Origin: Hylemonella sp.
GTDB taxonomy: Bacteria; Pseudomonadota; Gammaproteobacteria; Burkholderiales; Burkholderiaceae_C
Assembly: GCA_030680575.1 (NCBI GenBank)
Contig: JAUXVI010000057.1
Location: forward strand, 38,670 to 102,669
Direction of reading: 5' to 3'
Length of the DNA stretch: 64,000 nucleotides
Positions 9,065-18,169 of the stretch are shown one piece after another. The notes beneath the pieces are model-generated. The model was not told where the DNA came from. It searched no databases and was given only the letters and a program-made list of their open reading frames with translations. Position numbers and translations under genes: made by a program. Position 1 is the first letter of the stretch. Every line of letters starts with the position of its first letter.

Positions 9065-10246
9065 ATGGATTTGGCATTCACCCCTGACGAACAGAAATTC
9101 CGCGAGGAGATCCGCGCCTGGGTGCGCGAGAACCTGCCGGCCGACATTGCCCACAAGGTGCACAACGCCCTGCACCTGACGCGCGACGATCACCAGCGCT
9201 GGGCCAAGATCCTGGGCAAAAAAGGCTGGCTCGGCTGGGGCTGGCCCAAGCAGTTCGGCGGCCCGGGCTGGAATGCGGTGCAAAAGCACCTGTTCGAGGA
9301 GGAATGCGCGCTGGCCGGTGCGCCGCGCGTCATTCCCTTCGGCCCGGTGATGGTAGCCCCCGTCATCATGGCCTTCGGCAGCCCGGAGCAGCAGCAGCGC
9401 TTCCTGCCCGGCATCGCCAGCGGCGAAGTCTGGTGGAGCCAGGGCTACAGCGAACCGGGCTCGGGCTCGGACCTGGCCTCGGTCAAGACCCGTGCCGAAC
9501 GCCAAGGCGACAAGTACATCGTCAACGGCCAGAAGACCTGGACCACCTTGGGCCAGTATGGTGAGTGGATCTTCTGCCTGGTGCGCACCAGCACCGAGGG
9601 CAAGCCGCAGACCGGCATCTCCTTCCTGCTGATCGACATGAAGTCGCCCGGCGTGACGGTGCGGCCGATCCGCCTGCTCGACGGCGAGTGCGAGGTCAAC
9701 GAGGTGTTTTTCGACAACGTCGAAGTGCCGGCCGAGAACCTGATCGGAGAAGAGAACAAGGGCTGGACCTACGCCAAGCACCTGCTCAGCCATGAGCGCA
9801 CCAACATCGCCGACGTCAACCGTGCCAAGCGCGAACTGGAGCGCTTGAAACGCATCGCCAAGGCTGAAGGCGTTTATGACGACGTGCGCTTCCGCGACGA
9901 GATCGCCAAGCTGGAAGTAGACGTGGTGGCGCTGGAAATGCTGGTGCTGCGCGTGCTCTCGGCCGAGAAGTCGGGCAAGAACTCGCTCGACATCGCCGGC
10001 CTGCTCAAGATCCGCGGCAGCGAGATCCAGCAGCGCTACGCCGAACTCATGATGCTGGCGGCCGGCCCCTACGCCCTGCCGCTGATCCGCGAGGCGATGG
10101 AAGCCGGCTGGCAGGGTGACTACCCCGGCGGCCTGCTGGCCAATGCGCCGCTGGCCTCGACCTACTTCAACATGCGCAAGACCACCATCTACGGCGGCAG
10201 CAATGAAGTGCAACGCAACATCGTCGCGCAGACGATTCTCGGCTGA
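9065..10246 (+). CDS. Acyl-CoA dehydrogenase, PimC-like large subunit
   Basis: FAD enzyme that forms the alpha-beta double bond of an acyl-CoA and passes electrons to ETF. The 393-residue product has the FAD-contact regions WWSQGYSEPGSGSDLASVKT and YIVNGQKTWTT, and ends with the signature YGGSNEVQRNIVAQTILG. GGAG lies 7 bp before the ATG. It is followed after 24 bp by a second, shorter acyl-CoA dehydrogenase. That pairing resembles pimC-pimD (pimeloyl-CoA dehydrogenase large and small subunits). The real substrate cannot be read from sequence. Confidence 0.88.
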   Translation: MDLAFTPDEQKFREEIRAWVRENLPADIAHKVHNALHLTRDDHQRWAKILGKKGWLGWGWPKQFGGPGWNAVQKHLFEEECALAGAPRVIPFGPVMVAPVIMAFGSPEQQQRFLPGIASGEVWWSQGYSEPGSGSDLASVKTRAERQGDKYIVNGQKTWTTLGQYGEWIFCLVRTSTEGKPQTGISFLLIDMKSPGVTVRPIRLLDGECEVNEVFFDNVEVPAENLIGEENKGWTYAKHLLSHERTNIADVNRAKRELERLKRIAKAEGVYDDVRFRDEIAKLEVDVVALEMLVLRVLSAEKSGKNSLDIAGLLKIRGSEIQQRYAELMMLAAGPYALPLIREAMEAGWQGDYPGGLLANAPLASTYFNMRKTTIYGGSNEVQRNIVAQTILG

Positions 10247-10270
10247 TCGCAGCAGGAACAGGAGAACAAC

Positions 10271-11386
10271 ATGGATTTCGATTTCACCGACGACCAGCAG
10301 CAACTGCGCGACGCCGTGCACAAATGGGTGGAGAAGGGCTACAGCTTCGAACGCCGCCGCGCTACGGAAGCCGCCGGCGGCTTCTCGCGCGAGGCCTTCA
10401 ATGAACTCGCGGAACTCGGCCTGTGCGGCCTCTACATCCCGGAAGACGATGGCGGCCTCGGCATGGGCCCGATCGAGGGCATGGTGGTGATGGAGGAACT
10501 GGGGCGCGGCATCGTGCTCGAACCGCTGGCACACAGCCTGATCGCCGGTGGCGTGCTCGCCGGTTATGCAGGCGCCGAACTCAAGGCTGCCTGGCTGCCG
10601 CGCATCGCCTCGGGCGAGGCGCTGGTGGTGTTGGCGCAGCAGGAACGCCGTGCACGCTACCGCCTGGATGTGTGCGACACCAAGGCGACCCAAGCCGCAA
10701 ATGGCTGGACCGTCTCCGGCACCAAGAACGTGGTGCCGGCCGGCGACCAGGCCGATGCCTTCCTGGTGCCCGCCACCGCAAACGGCAAGATCGCCCTGTT
10801 CCTGGTCGAGCGCACGGCCACCGGCGTGGCCACCCGCGGCTACGGCACGCAAGACGGCGGTCGTGCGGCCGACGTGGTGCTGGCCAACGCGCCGGCGCAA
10901 CTCGTCACGCTGGACGGCCTGACCGCCCTGGAGCACGCGGTGGACATTGGCATTGCCGCCACCTGCGCCGAAGCCGTTGGCGTGATGGACCAGACCCTGG
11001 CCGTGACAATGGACTACATGAACACGCGCAAGCAGTTCGGCGTGGCGATTGCCAGCTTCCAGGCCCTGCGTCACCGCGCGGCCGACATGAAGATGCAACT
11101 GGAGCTGGCACGCTCCATGAGCTATTACGCCAGCCTCAAGCTCAATGCCCCGGCGGAAGAGCGGCGTCGTGCCATGGCACGCGCCAAATACCAGTTGGGC
11201 CAGTCGATGCGCTTTGTCGGCCAGCAGGCGGTGCAGTTGCACGGTGGCATCGGCGTGACCGACGAGTACATCGTCAGCCACTACTTCAAGAAGCTGACGC
11301 AACTGGAAATGACCTTCGGCGACAGCCTGTACCAGTTGGGCGAAGTGTCGACGCACATGCAGGAGACGGCAGGCGTGTTTGCCTGA
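10271..11386 (+). CDS. Acyl-CoA dehydrogenase, PimD-like small subunit
   Basis: 371-residue partner of the preceding gene, with its own AGGAG site. The fold is recognisable (FTDDQQQLRDAVHKWVEKGY at the start, MDYMNTRKQFGVAIASFQAL in the C-terminal helical domain, VQLHGGIGVTDEY), but the middle beta domain is divergent and lacks the usual SEPGSGSD-type FAD loop. The C-terminus lacks the YGG-EVQR signature and ends with MTFGDSLYQLG. This asymmetry is what heteromeric alpha-beta acyl-CoA dehydrogenases show, one subunit having degenerated. A strong terminator follows 24 bp later. Confidence 0.85.
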   Translation: MDFDFTDDQQQLRDAVHKWVEKGYSFERRRATEAAGGFSREAFNELAELGLCGLYIPEDDGGLGMGPIEGMVVMEELGRGIVLEPLAHSLIAGGVLAGYAGAELKAAWLPRIASGEALVVLAQQERRARYRLDVCDTKATQAANGWTVSGTKNVVPAGDQADAFLVPATANGKIALFLVERTATGVATRGYGTQDGGRAADVVLANAPAQLVTLDGLTALEHAVDIGIAATCAEAVGVMDQTLAVTMDYMNTRKQFGVAIASFQALRHRAADMKMQLELARSMSYYASLKLNAPAEERRRAMARAKYQLGQSMRFVGQQAVQLHGGIGVTDEYIVSHYFKKLTQLEMTFGDSLYQLGEVSTHMQETAGVFA

Positions 11387-11410
11387 CTTGCCAATGACAC
11401 CTTGAGGTGC

Positions 11411-11449
11411 AATGCTCGTGGATCTCATGCATCCACGAGCATTTTTTCT
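11411..11449 (+). terminator. Rho-independent terminator of the acyl-CoA dehydrogenase operon
   Basis: A perfect 13-bp stem (AATGCTCGTGGAT at 11411-11423 with ATCCACGAGCATT at 11431-11443) around a 7-nt loop, followed by a T-run. It lies between the second dehydrogenase and the hydrolase gene and ends 20 bp before the hydrolase ATG. Confidence 0.95.
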
Positions 11450-11468
11450 TGCCAGGAGACACACCATC

Positions 11469-12842
11469 ATGTTGCATCGCCGTCTTCTTCTCCTGATCGC
11501 CGCCGCGGGGCTGGCACTGGCCGGCTGCGCTACCCGCCCCAGCCTGGAAGAAACCCCGCCCATCGTCTTCGTGCCCGGCAACGGCGACAGCGCCGCGCTG
11601 TGGCAGACGACCGTATGGCGCTTCGAATCCAACGGCTGGCCGCGCGAACGCCTGTATGCCGTCAACATGCCCTACCCGCTCGCGCGCGACGTCGACAGCC
11701 AACCCCAGGCCGGGCGCAGTTCGACCGCCGAGCACATGGCCTACCTGAAGGCCGAGGTGGAAAAAGTGCTGCGCGCCACCGGCGCCAGCAAGGTCGTTCT
11801 GGTGGGCAACTCGCGCGGCGGTTATGCGATCCGCAACTACATCCAGAACGGCGGCGGTGACCAGACCGTTAGCCGGGCCATCCTGGGCGGCACGCCGAAC
11901 CATGGCGTCTGGGCCATCAAGGGCTTTCGCGAAGGCAACGAGTTCTCCGGCACCGGCCCCTTTCTGAGCGCGCTCAACGCACCGAAAAACGCCGCCGGCG
12001 ACGAAGTCACGGGCCCGGTGCAATGGATGACCATCCGCTCCGACAGCAACGACAAGTACGCCCAGCCCGACGGTCTGTGGATCGGTGCCAAGGGCAAACC
12101 CACCGGCGTTACGGCGGCTGGCCCGGAACTCAAGGGCGCGACCAACGTGGTGATCCCGCGCATCGACCACCGCGAAACGGCCTACTCGCCGGCGGCCTTC
12201 GACGCCGCCTACCGCTTCATCACCGGCCACGCCCCGCAGACCACGGCCATCCAATCCGAAATCAGTGTGGTGCTCAACGGCAAGGTCACCGGCTTAGGGC
12301 TCGACCCGCTTGATTCCAGAAGCGGCAACTTCGCCAACAACCTGCCGCTGCCCGGCGCGCAACTCGCGGTCTATGCCACGGACCCCGCCACGGGCGCGCG
12401 TACGGGTGCCGCCGTACATCGCACGACCGTCGGCGCCGACGGCCTGTGGGGGCCCTTCACCGCGCAGCCCGGCGTGCCATATGAGTTCGAGATCAGCGCA
12501 CCCGGCTACGCCACCACCCACATCTACCGTAGCGGCTTCCCGCGCAGCAGCAACCTTGTCCACCTGAGCGTCGAGCGCCTGGCCGACGCCAACAAGGACG
12601 CCCGATCCGTCGTCACGCTGATACGCCCGCGCGGCTACTTCGACCCGGCTCGCGACCGGATACGCCTGGACGGCAACACCCCGCCCGGCGTGCCGGCCGG
12701 TGCCGGTGTCGCCGCCTCCAAGCTCAAGCTCACCAGCGATGGGCTGCGCGCTATCACCGGGGAGTTCAATGGCGAGCGTGTGACGGGCCAGACCTGGCCG
12801 GTGGCCGAAGGCCACGTGGTCGTGTTGGAATTGACTGACTGA
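11469..12842 (+). CDS. Lipoprotein alpha/beta hydrolase (esterase/lipase-like)
   Basis: 457-residue exported enzyme. The N-terminus is a lipoprotein signal with lipobox LAGC (lipidated Cys near residue 20). The hydrolase core starts IVFVPGNGDSAALW, and the nucleophile serine is in VGNSRGGYAIRNY, a GxSxG variant. From about residue 260 there is a second, beta-rich region with carbohydrate-binding or Ig-like character (GAQLAVYATDPATGARTG). The family occurs in burkholderiales; the substrate is unknown, perhaps esters or polyesters. The ATG at 11469 has GGAG upstream. It is separated from the dehydrogenases by a terminator and so is probably independently expressed. Confidence 0.8.
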   Translation: MLHRRLLLLIAAAGLALAGCATRPSLEETPPIVFVPGNGDSAALWQTTVWRFESNGWPRERLYAVNMPYPLARDVDSQPQAGRSSTAEHMAYLKAEVEKVLRATGASKVVLVGNSRGGYAIRNYIQNGGGDQTVSRAILGGTPNHGVWAIKGFREGNEFSGTGPFLSALNAPKNAAGDEVTGPVQWMTIRSDSNDKYAQPDGLWIGAKGKPTGVTAAGPELKGATNVVIPRIDHRETAYSPAAFDAAYRFITGHAPQTTAIQSEISVVLNGKVTGLGLDPLDSRSGNFANNLPLPGAQLAVYATDPATGARTGAAVHRTTVGADGLWGPFTAQPGVPYEFEISAPGYATTHIYRSGFPRSSNLVHLSVERLADANKDARSVVTLIRPRGYFDPARDRIRLDGNTPPGVPAGAGVAASKLKLTSDGLRAITGEFNGERVTGQTWPVAEGHVVVLELTD

Positions 12843-12854
12843 GCGCGATATGAT

Positions 12855-12880
12855 GTCCTCACGCCAGCAGGCGTGAGGAC
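12855..12880. terminator. Convergent hairpin between hydrolase and HNH genes
   Basis: A perfect 11-bp stem, GTCCTCACGCC AGCA GGCGTGAGGAC, which overlaps the stop codon of the HNH gene. There is no T-run on either side, so it may be a bidirectional mRNA-end stabiliser rather than an intrinsic terminator. Confidence 0.45.
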
Positions 12881-13416
12881 TTGGGCACATGCGCCATCAG
12901 AAACTCCATCTGGTCGGCCAAGATGCGGCGGTTGCGCAGAATGAAGTCTTCCCACAGGCTGGGCACGTAGGGCGCATAGAGCAAGGGCATGTTGGCCTGC
13001 TCGGGGGTGCGGTGACTCTTGCGGTGGTTGCAGGCGCGGCAGGCGGTGACCACGTTCATCCAGTGGTCCTGCCCGTTCTGCGCGAACGGGATGATGTGCT
13101 CGCGTGTCAGTTCGACCTCATGGAAATGATCGCCACAGTAGGCGCAGACGTTGCGGTCGCGCACGAACAGCTTGCTGTTGGTCAGGCTGGGCCGCAGATT
13201 GAAGGGATTGATGTTGGGCACGCCCTTGGTGCCGATGATGCTGTTGACCGTGATGATCGACTGCTGCCCCGTGATCGCGTTGTGGCCACCATGGAACACG
13301 GCCACCTTGCCGCCGGATTCCCAGCGCACCTCATCGGCAGCGTAATGCAAGACCGCCTCTTCGAGCGAAATCCACGACTGGGGCAGCCCTTGGGCCGACA
13401 GCTTCAAGACTTTCAA
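12859..13416 (-). CDS. HNH endonuclease family protein
   Basis: 185-residue protein with a C-terminal HNH module: CAYCGDHFHEVELTREHIIP, then CRACNHRKSHRT, giving two CxxC zinc pairs and the central His of HIIP. Such stand-alone HNH proteins are common in burkholderiales chromosomes, and their DNA target or role is unknown. The start is a TTG at 13416, supported by a perfect GGAGG ribosome-binding site 6 bp upstream; no ATG fits. No methylase or phage genes are nearby, so a restriction role is not indicated. Confidence 0.85.
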   Translation of the reverse strand: MKVLKLSAQGLPQSWISLEEAVLHYAADEVRWESGGKVAVFHGGHNAITGQQSIITVNSIIGTKGVPNINPFNLRPSLTNSKLFVRDRNVCAYCGDHFHEVELTREHIIPFAQNGQDHWMNVVTACRACNHRKSHRTPEQANMPLLYAPYVPSLWEDFILRNRRILADQMEFLMAHVPKSSRLLA

Positions 13417-13589
13417 AACACGCCTCCTGACCGGTCACAAAAACCATTCATACGGAACGCTTGCGTCTGTGGCAGCCGGCCGGGCCATGCTGCCTCGCCA
13501 TTGAGACACAATATACCCTGTTTTCATGACAAATTGGCGGCAGTTGCTTTAGGTTACAGCGCTGACTGCTATCAAAAAGATACTGATCC

Positions 13590-14600
13590 ATGAAGGTCTT
13601 CCGCGGCTTCCACCACCCCGGCATTGCTCCAGCTTGTGCCATGACCATCGGCAACTTCGATGGCGTGCACCGCGGCCACCAGGCCATGCTGGCGCTTTTG
13701 CGCGGCGAGGCCCAGCAGCGCGGCGTGCCGAGTTGTGTGCTGACCTTCGAGCCGCATCCGCGCGATTACTTCGCCAGCATCACCCACAAACCCGAGATTG
13801 CACCGGCGCGCGTGGGCACGTTGCGCGACAAGCTGACCGAGCTGACGCGCTGCGGCGTGGACCAGACCGTGGTGCTGCCCTTCGATGCCCGGCTGGCCGC
13901 GCTCTCGCCCCAAGCCTTCATCGACCAGGTGCTGGTGCAGGGCCTGGGCGCGCGTTACGTGTTGGTGGGTGACGATTTCCGTTTCGGCGCCAAGCGCGCC
14001 GGTGACTACGCCATGCTCGATGCCGCAGGCGTACGCCAAGGCTTTGACGTGGCCCGCATGAACAGTTACGAGGTGCATGGCCTGCGCGTGTCCAGTTCGG
14101 CCGTGCGCGCGGCACTGGGTGAAGGCCGCATGGCGGATGCAGCGCGCCTGCTCGGCCACCCGTACCACATCTCCGGCCACGTGGTGCACGGGCGCAAGCT
14201 CGGCCGCGAGCTGGGCTTTAAGACCCTCAATCTGCGCTTTGCCCACTGGAAACCGGCCGCCAGCGGCATCTTTGCCGTGCTGGTGCACGGGCTGGCGTCC
14301 GAGCCACTGCGCGGTGTGGCCAATCTGGGCGTGCGCCCCTCGCTCGACCCCAACGATGTGAACGGCGGACGCGTGCTGCTGGAGACCCATTGCCTGGACT
14401 GGCCGGCCAGCCTGGGCCCGGAGGGGGCCTACGGTAAAATCATCCGCGTGGAACTGCTGCACAAACTGCATGACGAGCTCAGGTACGACGGTCTGGATGC
14501 CCTGACAACGGGGATAACCAAGGACTGCGACGACGCGCGGGCTTTTTTTGCCTCCATGCACGCCGAAACGCACCGGCAGACGACGCGCGACCGAATTTAG
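13590..14600 (+). CDS. ribF: Bifunctional riboflavin kinase / FAD synthetase
   Basis: Makes FMN from riboflavin and FAD from FMN. The 336-residue product has the nucleotidyltransferase HxGH-type motif in TIGNFDGVHRGHQAML and the VGDDFRFG and SSSAVRAAL regions. The C-terminal kinase domain includes GRELGFKTLNLRF, LGVRPS and the late HDELRYDGLDALT. It is the first gene of the conserved ribF-ileS-lspA block. No FMN riboswitch is visible upstream; the 5' flank has a short TATCAAAAAGATA inverted repeat instead. Confidence 0.97.
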   Translation: MKVFRGFHHPGIAPACAMTIGNFDGVHRGHQAMLALLRGEAQQRGVPSCVLTFEPHPRDYFASITHKPEIAPARVGTLRDKLTELTRCGVDQTVVLPFDARLAALSPQAFIDQVLVQGLGARYVLVGDDFRFGAKRAGDYAMLDAAGVRQGFDVARMNSYEVHGLRVSSSAVRAALGEGRMADAARLLGHPYHISGHVVHGRKLGRELGFKTLNLRFAHWKPAASGIFAVLVHGLASEPLRGVANLGVRPSLDPNDVNGGRVLLETHCLDWPASLGPEGAYGKIIRVELLHKLHDELRYDGLDALTTGITKDCDDARAFFASMHAETHRQTTRDRI

Positions 14601-14630
14601 ACGATCTGTCTCGACCGCCCTTGCCCTTGA

Positions 14631-14691
14631 ACCAAGCTCAGGGCAGACGGCCTCCCTCTTGTAGCCCCAACCTCTGCGTTCGGGCTGAGCT
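14631..14691. repeat. REP-like inverted repeat between ribF and ileS
   Basis: CAAGCTCAG at 14631-14639 pairs perfectly with CTGAGCTTG at 14683-14691, and the flanks (GCAGACGG, CGTTCGGG) pair partly. The right arm, GGCTGAGCTTGTCGAAGCC, resembles the dispersed intergenic element known from many proteobacteria (general recollection, not searched). It sits in the 120-bp leader of ileS. Confidence 0.6.
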
Positions 14692-14720
14692 TGTCGAAGC
14701 CCTCTCACAACACCATCGCC

Positions 14721-17567
14721 ATGTCTGATACCAACACCGACAAACCGGATTACCGCAGCACCCTGAACCTGCCCGACACCCCTTTCCCCATGCGCGGCGA
14801 TCTGCCCAAGCGCGAGCCGGGCTGGGTCAAGGAATGGGAAGACAAGGGCCTGTACAAGAAGCTGCGCGACGTTCGTGCGGGCAAACCGAAGTTCGTGTTG
14901 CACGACGGCCCACCCTACGCCAACGGCCAGATCCACATCGGCCACGCCGTCAACAAGGTGCTGAAGGACATGATCGTCAAGGCGCGCCAGCTCAAGGGAC
15001 TGGACGCCATCTACGTGCCGGGCTGGGACTGCCACGGCCTGCCGATCGAAAACGCGATCGAGAAACTGCACGGCCGCAATCTGCCGCGCGATGAAGTGCA
15101 GGCCAAATCGCGCGCCTTCGCCACCGAGCAGATCGCCGGCCAGATGGCGGACTTCAAACGCCTCGGTGTGCTGGGCGAATGGGACAACCCGTACCGCACG
15201 ATGGACTTCGGCAACGAGGCCAACGAAATCCGCGCCCTGAAACGCATCATGGAGCGCGGTCTCGTCTACCGTGGTTTGAAGCCGGTCTACTGGTGCTTCG
15301 ACTGCGGCAGCTCGCTGGCCGAGTTCGAGATCGAGTACCAGGACAAGAAGAGCACCACGCTGGATGTGGGCTTCGAATGCGCCGAGCCAGAGAAGCTGGC
15401 CGCGGCCTTCGGCCTGCCGAAGCTGGACCAGCCGGCCTATGCCGTGATCTGGACCACCACCGCCTGGACCATCCCCGCCAACCAGGCGCTCAACCTCAAC
15501 CCCGAGCTCGAGTACGCACTGGTGCAGACCGAGCGCGGACTCTTGGTGTTGGCTGCCGTGCTGGTGGAGAAGTGCATGGAGCGCTACCAACTCAGCGGCA
15601 AGGTGCTGGCCACCACGCAGGGCAAAAACCTCGGCCTGATCAACTTCAAGCACCCGCTGTACGACGTCAAAGATGAAAACGGGGTCAGCGGCTACCAGCG
15701 TTTCAGCCCGGTCTACCTGGCCGACTACGCCACGGCGGAAGACGGCACCGGCCTGGTCCACTCCTCGCCCGCCTACGGCGTGGACGACTTCAACAGCTGC
15801 GTTGCCCACGGCATGGTTTTTGATGACATCCTGAACCCGGTGCAGGGTGATGGTCGCTACGCGCCCGACTTCGCCCTGTTCGGCGGCCTCAACATTTGGA
15901 AAGCGGTGCCAGTGGTCATTGAAGCGTTGAGGAACGCCGGCCGCCTGTTCGCCACCCACGACATCACGCACAGCTACCCACATTGCTGGCGCCACAAGAC
16001 GCCGGTGATCTACCGTGCCGCGGCGCAATGGTTTGTGCGCATGGACGAGGGCGAGGGCGTGTTCACCAAGGACAAAGCCGCCAAGACGCTGCGCCAGCTG
16101 GCGCTGGCCGCCATCGAGGAAACCAGCTTCTTCCCCGAGAACGGCAAGGCCCGTCTGCGCGACATGATTGCCGGCCGGCCCGACTGGTGCATCTCGCGCC
16201 AGCGCAACTGGGGCGTGCCGCTGCCCTTTTTCATCCACAAGGACAGCGGCGAGCTGCACCCACGCACCATGGACATCATGGACCAGGCCGCCAGCATGGT
16301 GGAGGCCGGTGGCATCGAGGCGTGGAGCAAGGTCACGGCCGAGGAGATCCTCGGCGCGGCCGACGCCGCGCATTACACCAAGGTCAACGACATCCTGGAC
16401 GTCTGGTTCGATTCCGGCACCACGCACTTCCATGTGCTGAAGAACAGCCACAAAGACCAGTCCACCTGGCCGGCCGACCTGTACCTGGAAGGGCACGACC
16501 AGCACCGCGGTTGGTTCCACAGCTCACTGCTGACCGCCTGCGCCATGTACGACCACGCGCCTTACAAGGGTCTGCTGACGCACGGCTTCACCGTGGACGG
16601 CCAGGGCCGCAAGATGAGCAAGAGCGTGGGCAATGTGGTGGCGCCGCAGCAGATCAGCGAGAAGATGGGTGCCGAGATCATCCGCCTGTGGTGCGCCGCC
16701 ACCGACTACTCGGGCGACCTCGGCATCGACGACAAGATCCTGGCGCGCGTGGTGGACGGCTACCGCCGCATCCGCAACACCCTGCGTTTCCTGCTGGCCA
16801 ACGTGAGCGATTTCGATCCGGTCAAGGACGCCGTGCCGGCCGATCAGCTGCTGGAGATCGACCGCTATGCGCTGGCCCGCGCGGCTGAATTACAGAACGA
16901 GATTCTGGGCCACTACGAGGTCTATGAGTTCCACCCGGTGGTGGCCAAGCTGCAGGTCTACTGCTCGGAAGACCTCGGCGCCTTCTATCTGGACGTGCTG
17001 AAGGACCGCCTCTACACCACGGCACCGAAGTCGCTGGCACGCCGCAGCGCCCAGACCGCGCTGTGGCAGATCACCCACGCCATGCTGCGCTGGATGGCGC
17101 CCTTCCTCAGCTTCACCGCTGAAGAAGCGTGGAAGGTGTTCGGTACGTCTGAATCCATCTTCATGGAAACCTATTCGGACCTCGGCACACCCAATGCCGC
17201 ACTGCTGAGCAAGTGGAGCCGCATCCGCGACATCCGTGACGTGGTCAACAAGGACATCGAGGCACTGCGTGCCGACGGCAAGGTCGGCGCTTCGCTGCAG
17301 GCCGAGGTGACGCTCACCGTTGGCGCTGACGACCACGCCCTGCTGGCCAGTCTGGGGGATGACCTGAAGTTCGTCTTCATCACATCCGCTATCAAATTAG
17401 TAGCTGGAGACGACGTATCCACGAGCGTAGAGGCCTCAAAACATGCCAAATGCGAGCGCTGCTGGCACTACCGTGAGGATGTAGGCCATGATGCGACCCA
17501 CCCGACACTGTGCGGCCGTTGCACCAGCAACCTGTATGGTGCCGGTGAAGAAAGAAAGGTTGCCTGA
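14721..17567 (+). CDS. ileS: Isoleucyl-tRNA synthetase
   Basis: Class I synthetase that charges tRNA-Ile and edits valine. The 948-residue product has the HIGH motif in [16 protein letters not shown], the editing domain ([18 protein letters not shown]), the KMSKS loop in [10 protein letters not shown] and a C-terminal zinc motif [12 protein letters not shown] ... LCGRC. The ATG at 14721 fits the usual MSD...YRSTLNLP start. A short stem-loop repeat lies in frame at about residues 890-906, just before the zinc motif. The stop overlaps lspA (TGATG). Confidence 0.97.
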   Translation: MSDTNTDKPDYRSTLNLPDTPFPMRGDLPKREPGWVKEWEDKGLYKKLRDVRAGKPKFVLHDGPPYANGQIHIGHAVNKVLKDMIVKARQLKGLDAIYVPGWDCHGLPIENAIEKLHGRNLPRDEVQAKSRAFATEQIAGQMADFKRLGVLGEWDNPYRTMDFGNEANEIRALKRIMERGLVYRGLKPVYWCFDCGSSLAEFEIEYQDKKSTTLDVGFECAEPEKLAAAFGLPKLDQPAYAVIWTTTAWTIPANQALNLNPELEYALVQTERGLLVLAAVLVEKCMERYQLSGKVLATTQGKNLGLINFKHPLYDVKDENGVSGYQRFSPVYLADYATAEDGTGLVHSSPAYGVDDFNSCVAHGMVFDDILNPVQGDGRYAPDFALFGGLNIWKAVPVVIEALRNAGRLFATHDITHSYPHCWRHKTPVIYRAAAQWFVRMDEGEGVFTKDKAAKTLRQLALAAIEETSFFPENGKARLRDMIAGRPDWCISRQRNWGVPLPFFIHKDSGELHPRTMDIMDQAASMVEAGGIEAWSKVTAEEILGAADAAHYTKVNDILDVWFDSGTTHFHVLKNSHKDQSTWPADLYLEGHDQHRGWFHSSLLTACAMYDHAPYKGLLTHGFTVDGQGRKMSKSVGNVVAPQQISEKMGAEIIRLWCAATDYSGDLGIDDKILARVVDGYRRIRNTLRFLLANVSDFDPVKDAVPADQLLEIDRYALARAAELQNEILGHYEVYEFHPVVAKLQVYCSEDLGAFYLDVLKDRLYTTAPKSLARRSAQTALWQITHAMLRWMAPFLSFTAEEAWKVFGTSESIFMETYSDLGTPNAALLSKWSRIRDIRDVVNKDIEALRADGKVGASLQAEVTLTVGADDHALLASLGDDLKFVFITSAIKLVAGDDVSTSVEASKHAKCERCWHYREDVGHDATHPTLCGRCTSNLYGAGEERKVA
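17388..17436 (+). repeat. Family 2 stem-loop repeat within ileS
   Basis: GCTATCAAATTAGTAGC forms a stem-loop and is followed by the tail TGGAGACGACGTATCC and GAGCGTAGAGGCC. The tail matches the copy at 32545-32578 (TGCTGGCGCCCGTATCC). It is translated as [16 protein letters not shown] in ileS, a segment poorly conserved in the family, so it looks like a tolerated in-frame insertion. Confidence 0.6.
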
Positions 17568-18064
17568 TGGCCAAACCGCGTTCACACACCAGTGCCGGCA
17601 TGCTGCAATGGCTCGGCCTGGCCTTCATCCTGCTGCTGGCCGACCAGTTCACCAAGGTGCTGATCCTGGGTTATTACCACCTGGGTGAGAGCACCTACGT
17701 GACGAGCTTTTTCAACGTCGTGCGGGTGCACAACAGCGGCGCGGCTTTCTCCTTCCTGGCCGGCGGCTCGGGCTGGCAGCGCTGGTTCTTCGTTGGCATC
17801 GCAGTGGCAGCGGTGATCTTCATCCTCTTCATGCTGCGTTCGCACGCCGGCCAACGGCTGTTTTCCTTCGCCCTGGCCTGCATCCTGGGCGGCGCCATCG
17901 GCAATGTGATCGACCGCCTGCTGCACGGTTATGTGATCGATTTCCTCGACTTCCACCTGCGCAACTGGCATTTCCCGGCTTTTAACGTGGCCGACAGCGC
18001 CATCACCATCGGCGCCGCCTGCCTGATCCTGGACGAACTGCTGCGCGTGCGGCGTAGCCGATAA
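17567..18064 (+). CDS. lspA: Lipoprotein signal peptidase (signal peptidase II)
   Basis: Inner-membrane aspartyl protease that removes signal peptides from prolipoproteins. The 165-residue product has four membrane segments and both conserved catalytic motifs: [19 protein letters not shown] and [11 protein letters not shown]. Its start overlaps the ileS stop by one base, so it is translationally coupled in ribF-ileS-lspA. fkpB and ispH, which follow lspA in E. coli, are at 55.7-57.1 kb here. A strong terminator closes the operon. Confidence 0.97.
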   Translation: MAKPRSHTSAGMLQWLGLAFILLLADQFTKVLILGYYHLGESTYVTSFFNVVRVHNSGAAFSFLAGGSGWQRWFFVGIAVAAVIFILFMLRSHAGQRLFSFALACILGGAIGNVIDRLLHGYVIDFLDFHLRNWHFPAFNVADSAITIGAACLILDELLRVRRSR

Positions 18065-18120
18065 ACCGATTCCAGCGGCAGCCAGCCCCAACCCCACGCA
18101 TCCAACCAGTCAGCACAGAA

Positions 18121-18156
18121 AAAGGCCGCAGGGATTTCTCCCTGCGGCCTTTTTTA
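18121..18156 (+). terminator. Rho-independent terminator after lspA
   Basis: A perfect 14-bp stem (AAAGGCCGCAGGGA at 18121-18134 with TCCCTGCGGCCTTT at 18139-18152) around a 4-nt loop, followed by T residues. The A-rich left flank means it may also serve the convergent DUF4148 gene. Confidence 0.95.
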
Positions 18157-18169
18157 TCCCTGCGTCGGA

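Noticed and set aside
8798..11668. Long minus-strand open frame across the acyl-CoA dehydrogenase genes
   Set aside because: Shadow of two clearly conserved plus-strand genes; no recognisable domain.
13560..13590. CTATCAAAAAGATA upstream of ribF as a family 2 repeat or FMN riboswitch
   Set aside because: Lacks the family 2 tail, and the region is far too short and unlike the conserved FMN element.
13572..16520. Long minus-strand open frame of about 980 codons across ribF and ileS
   Set aside because: Shadow of ribF/ileS; low-complexity His/Val/Gly/Gln-rich translation.
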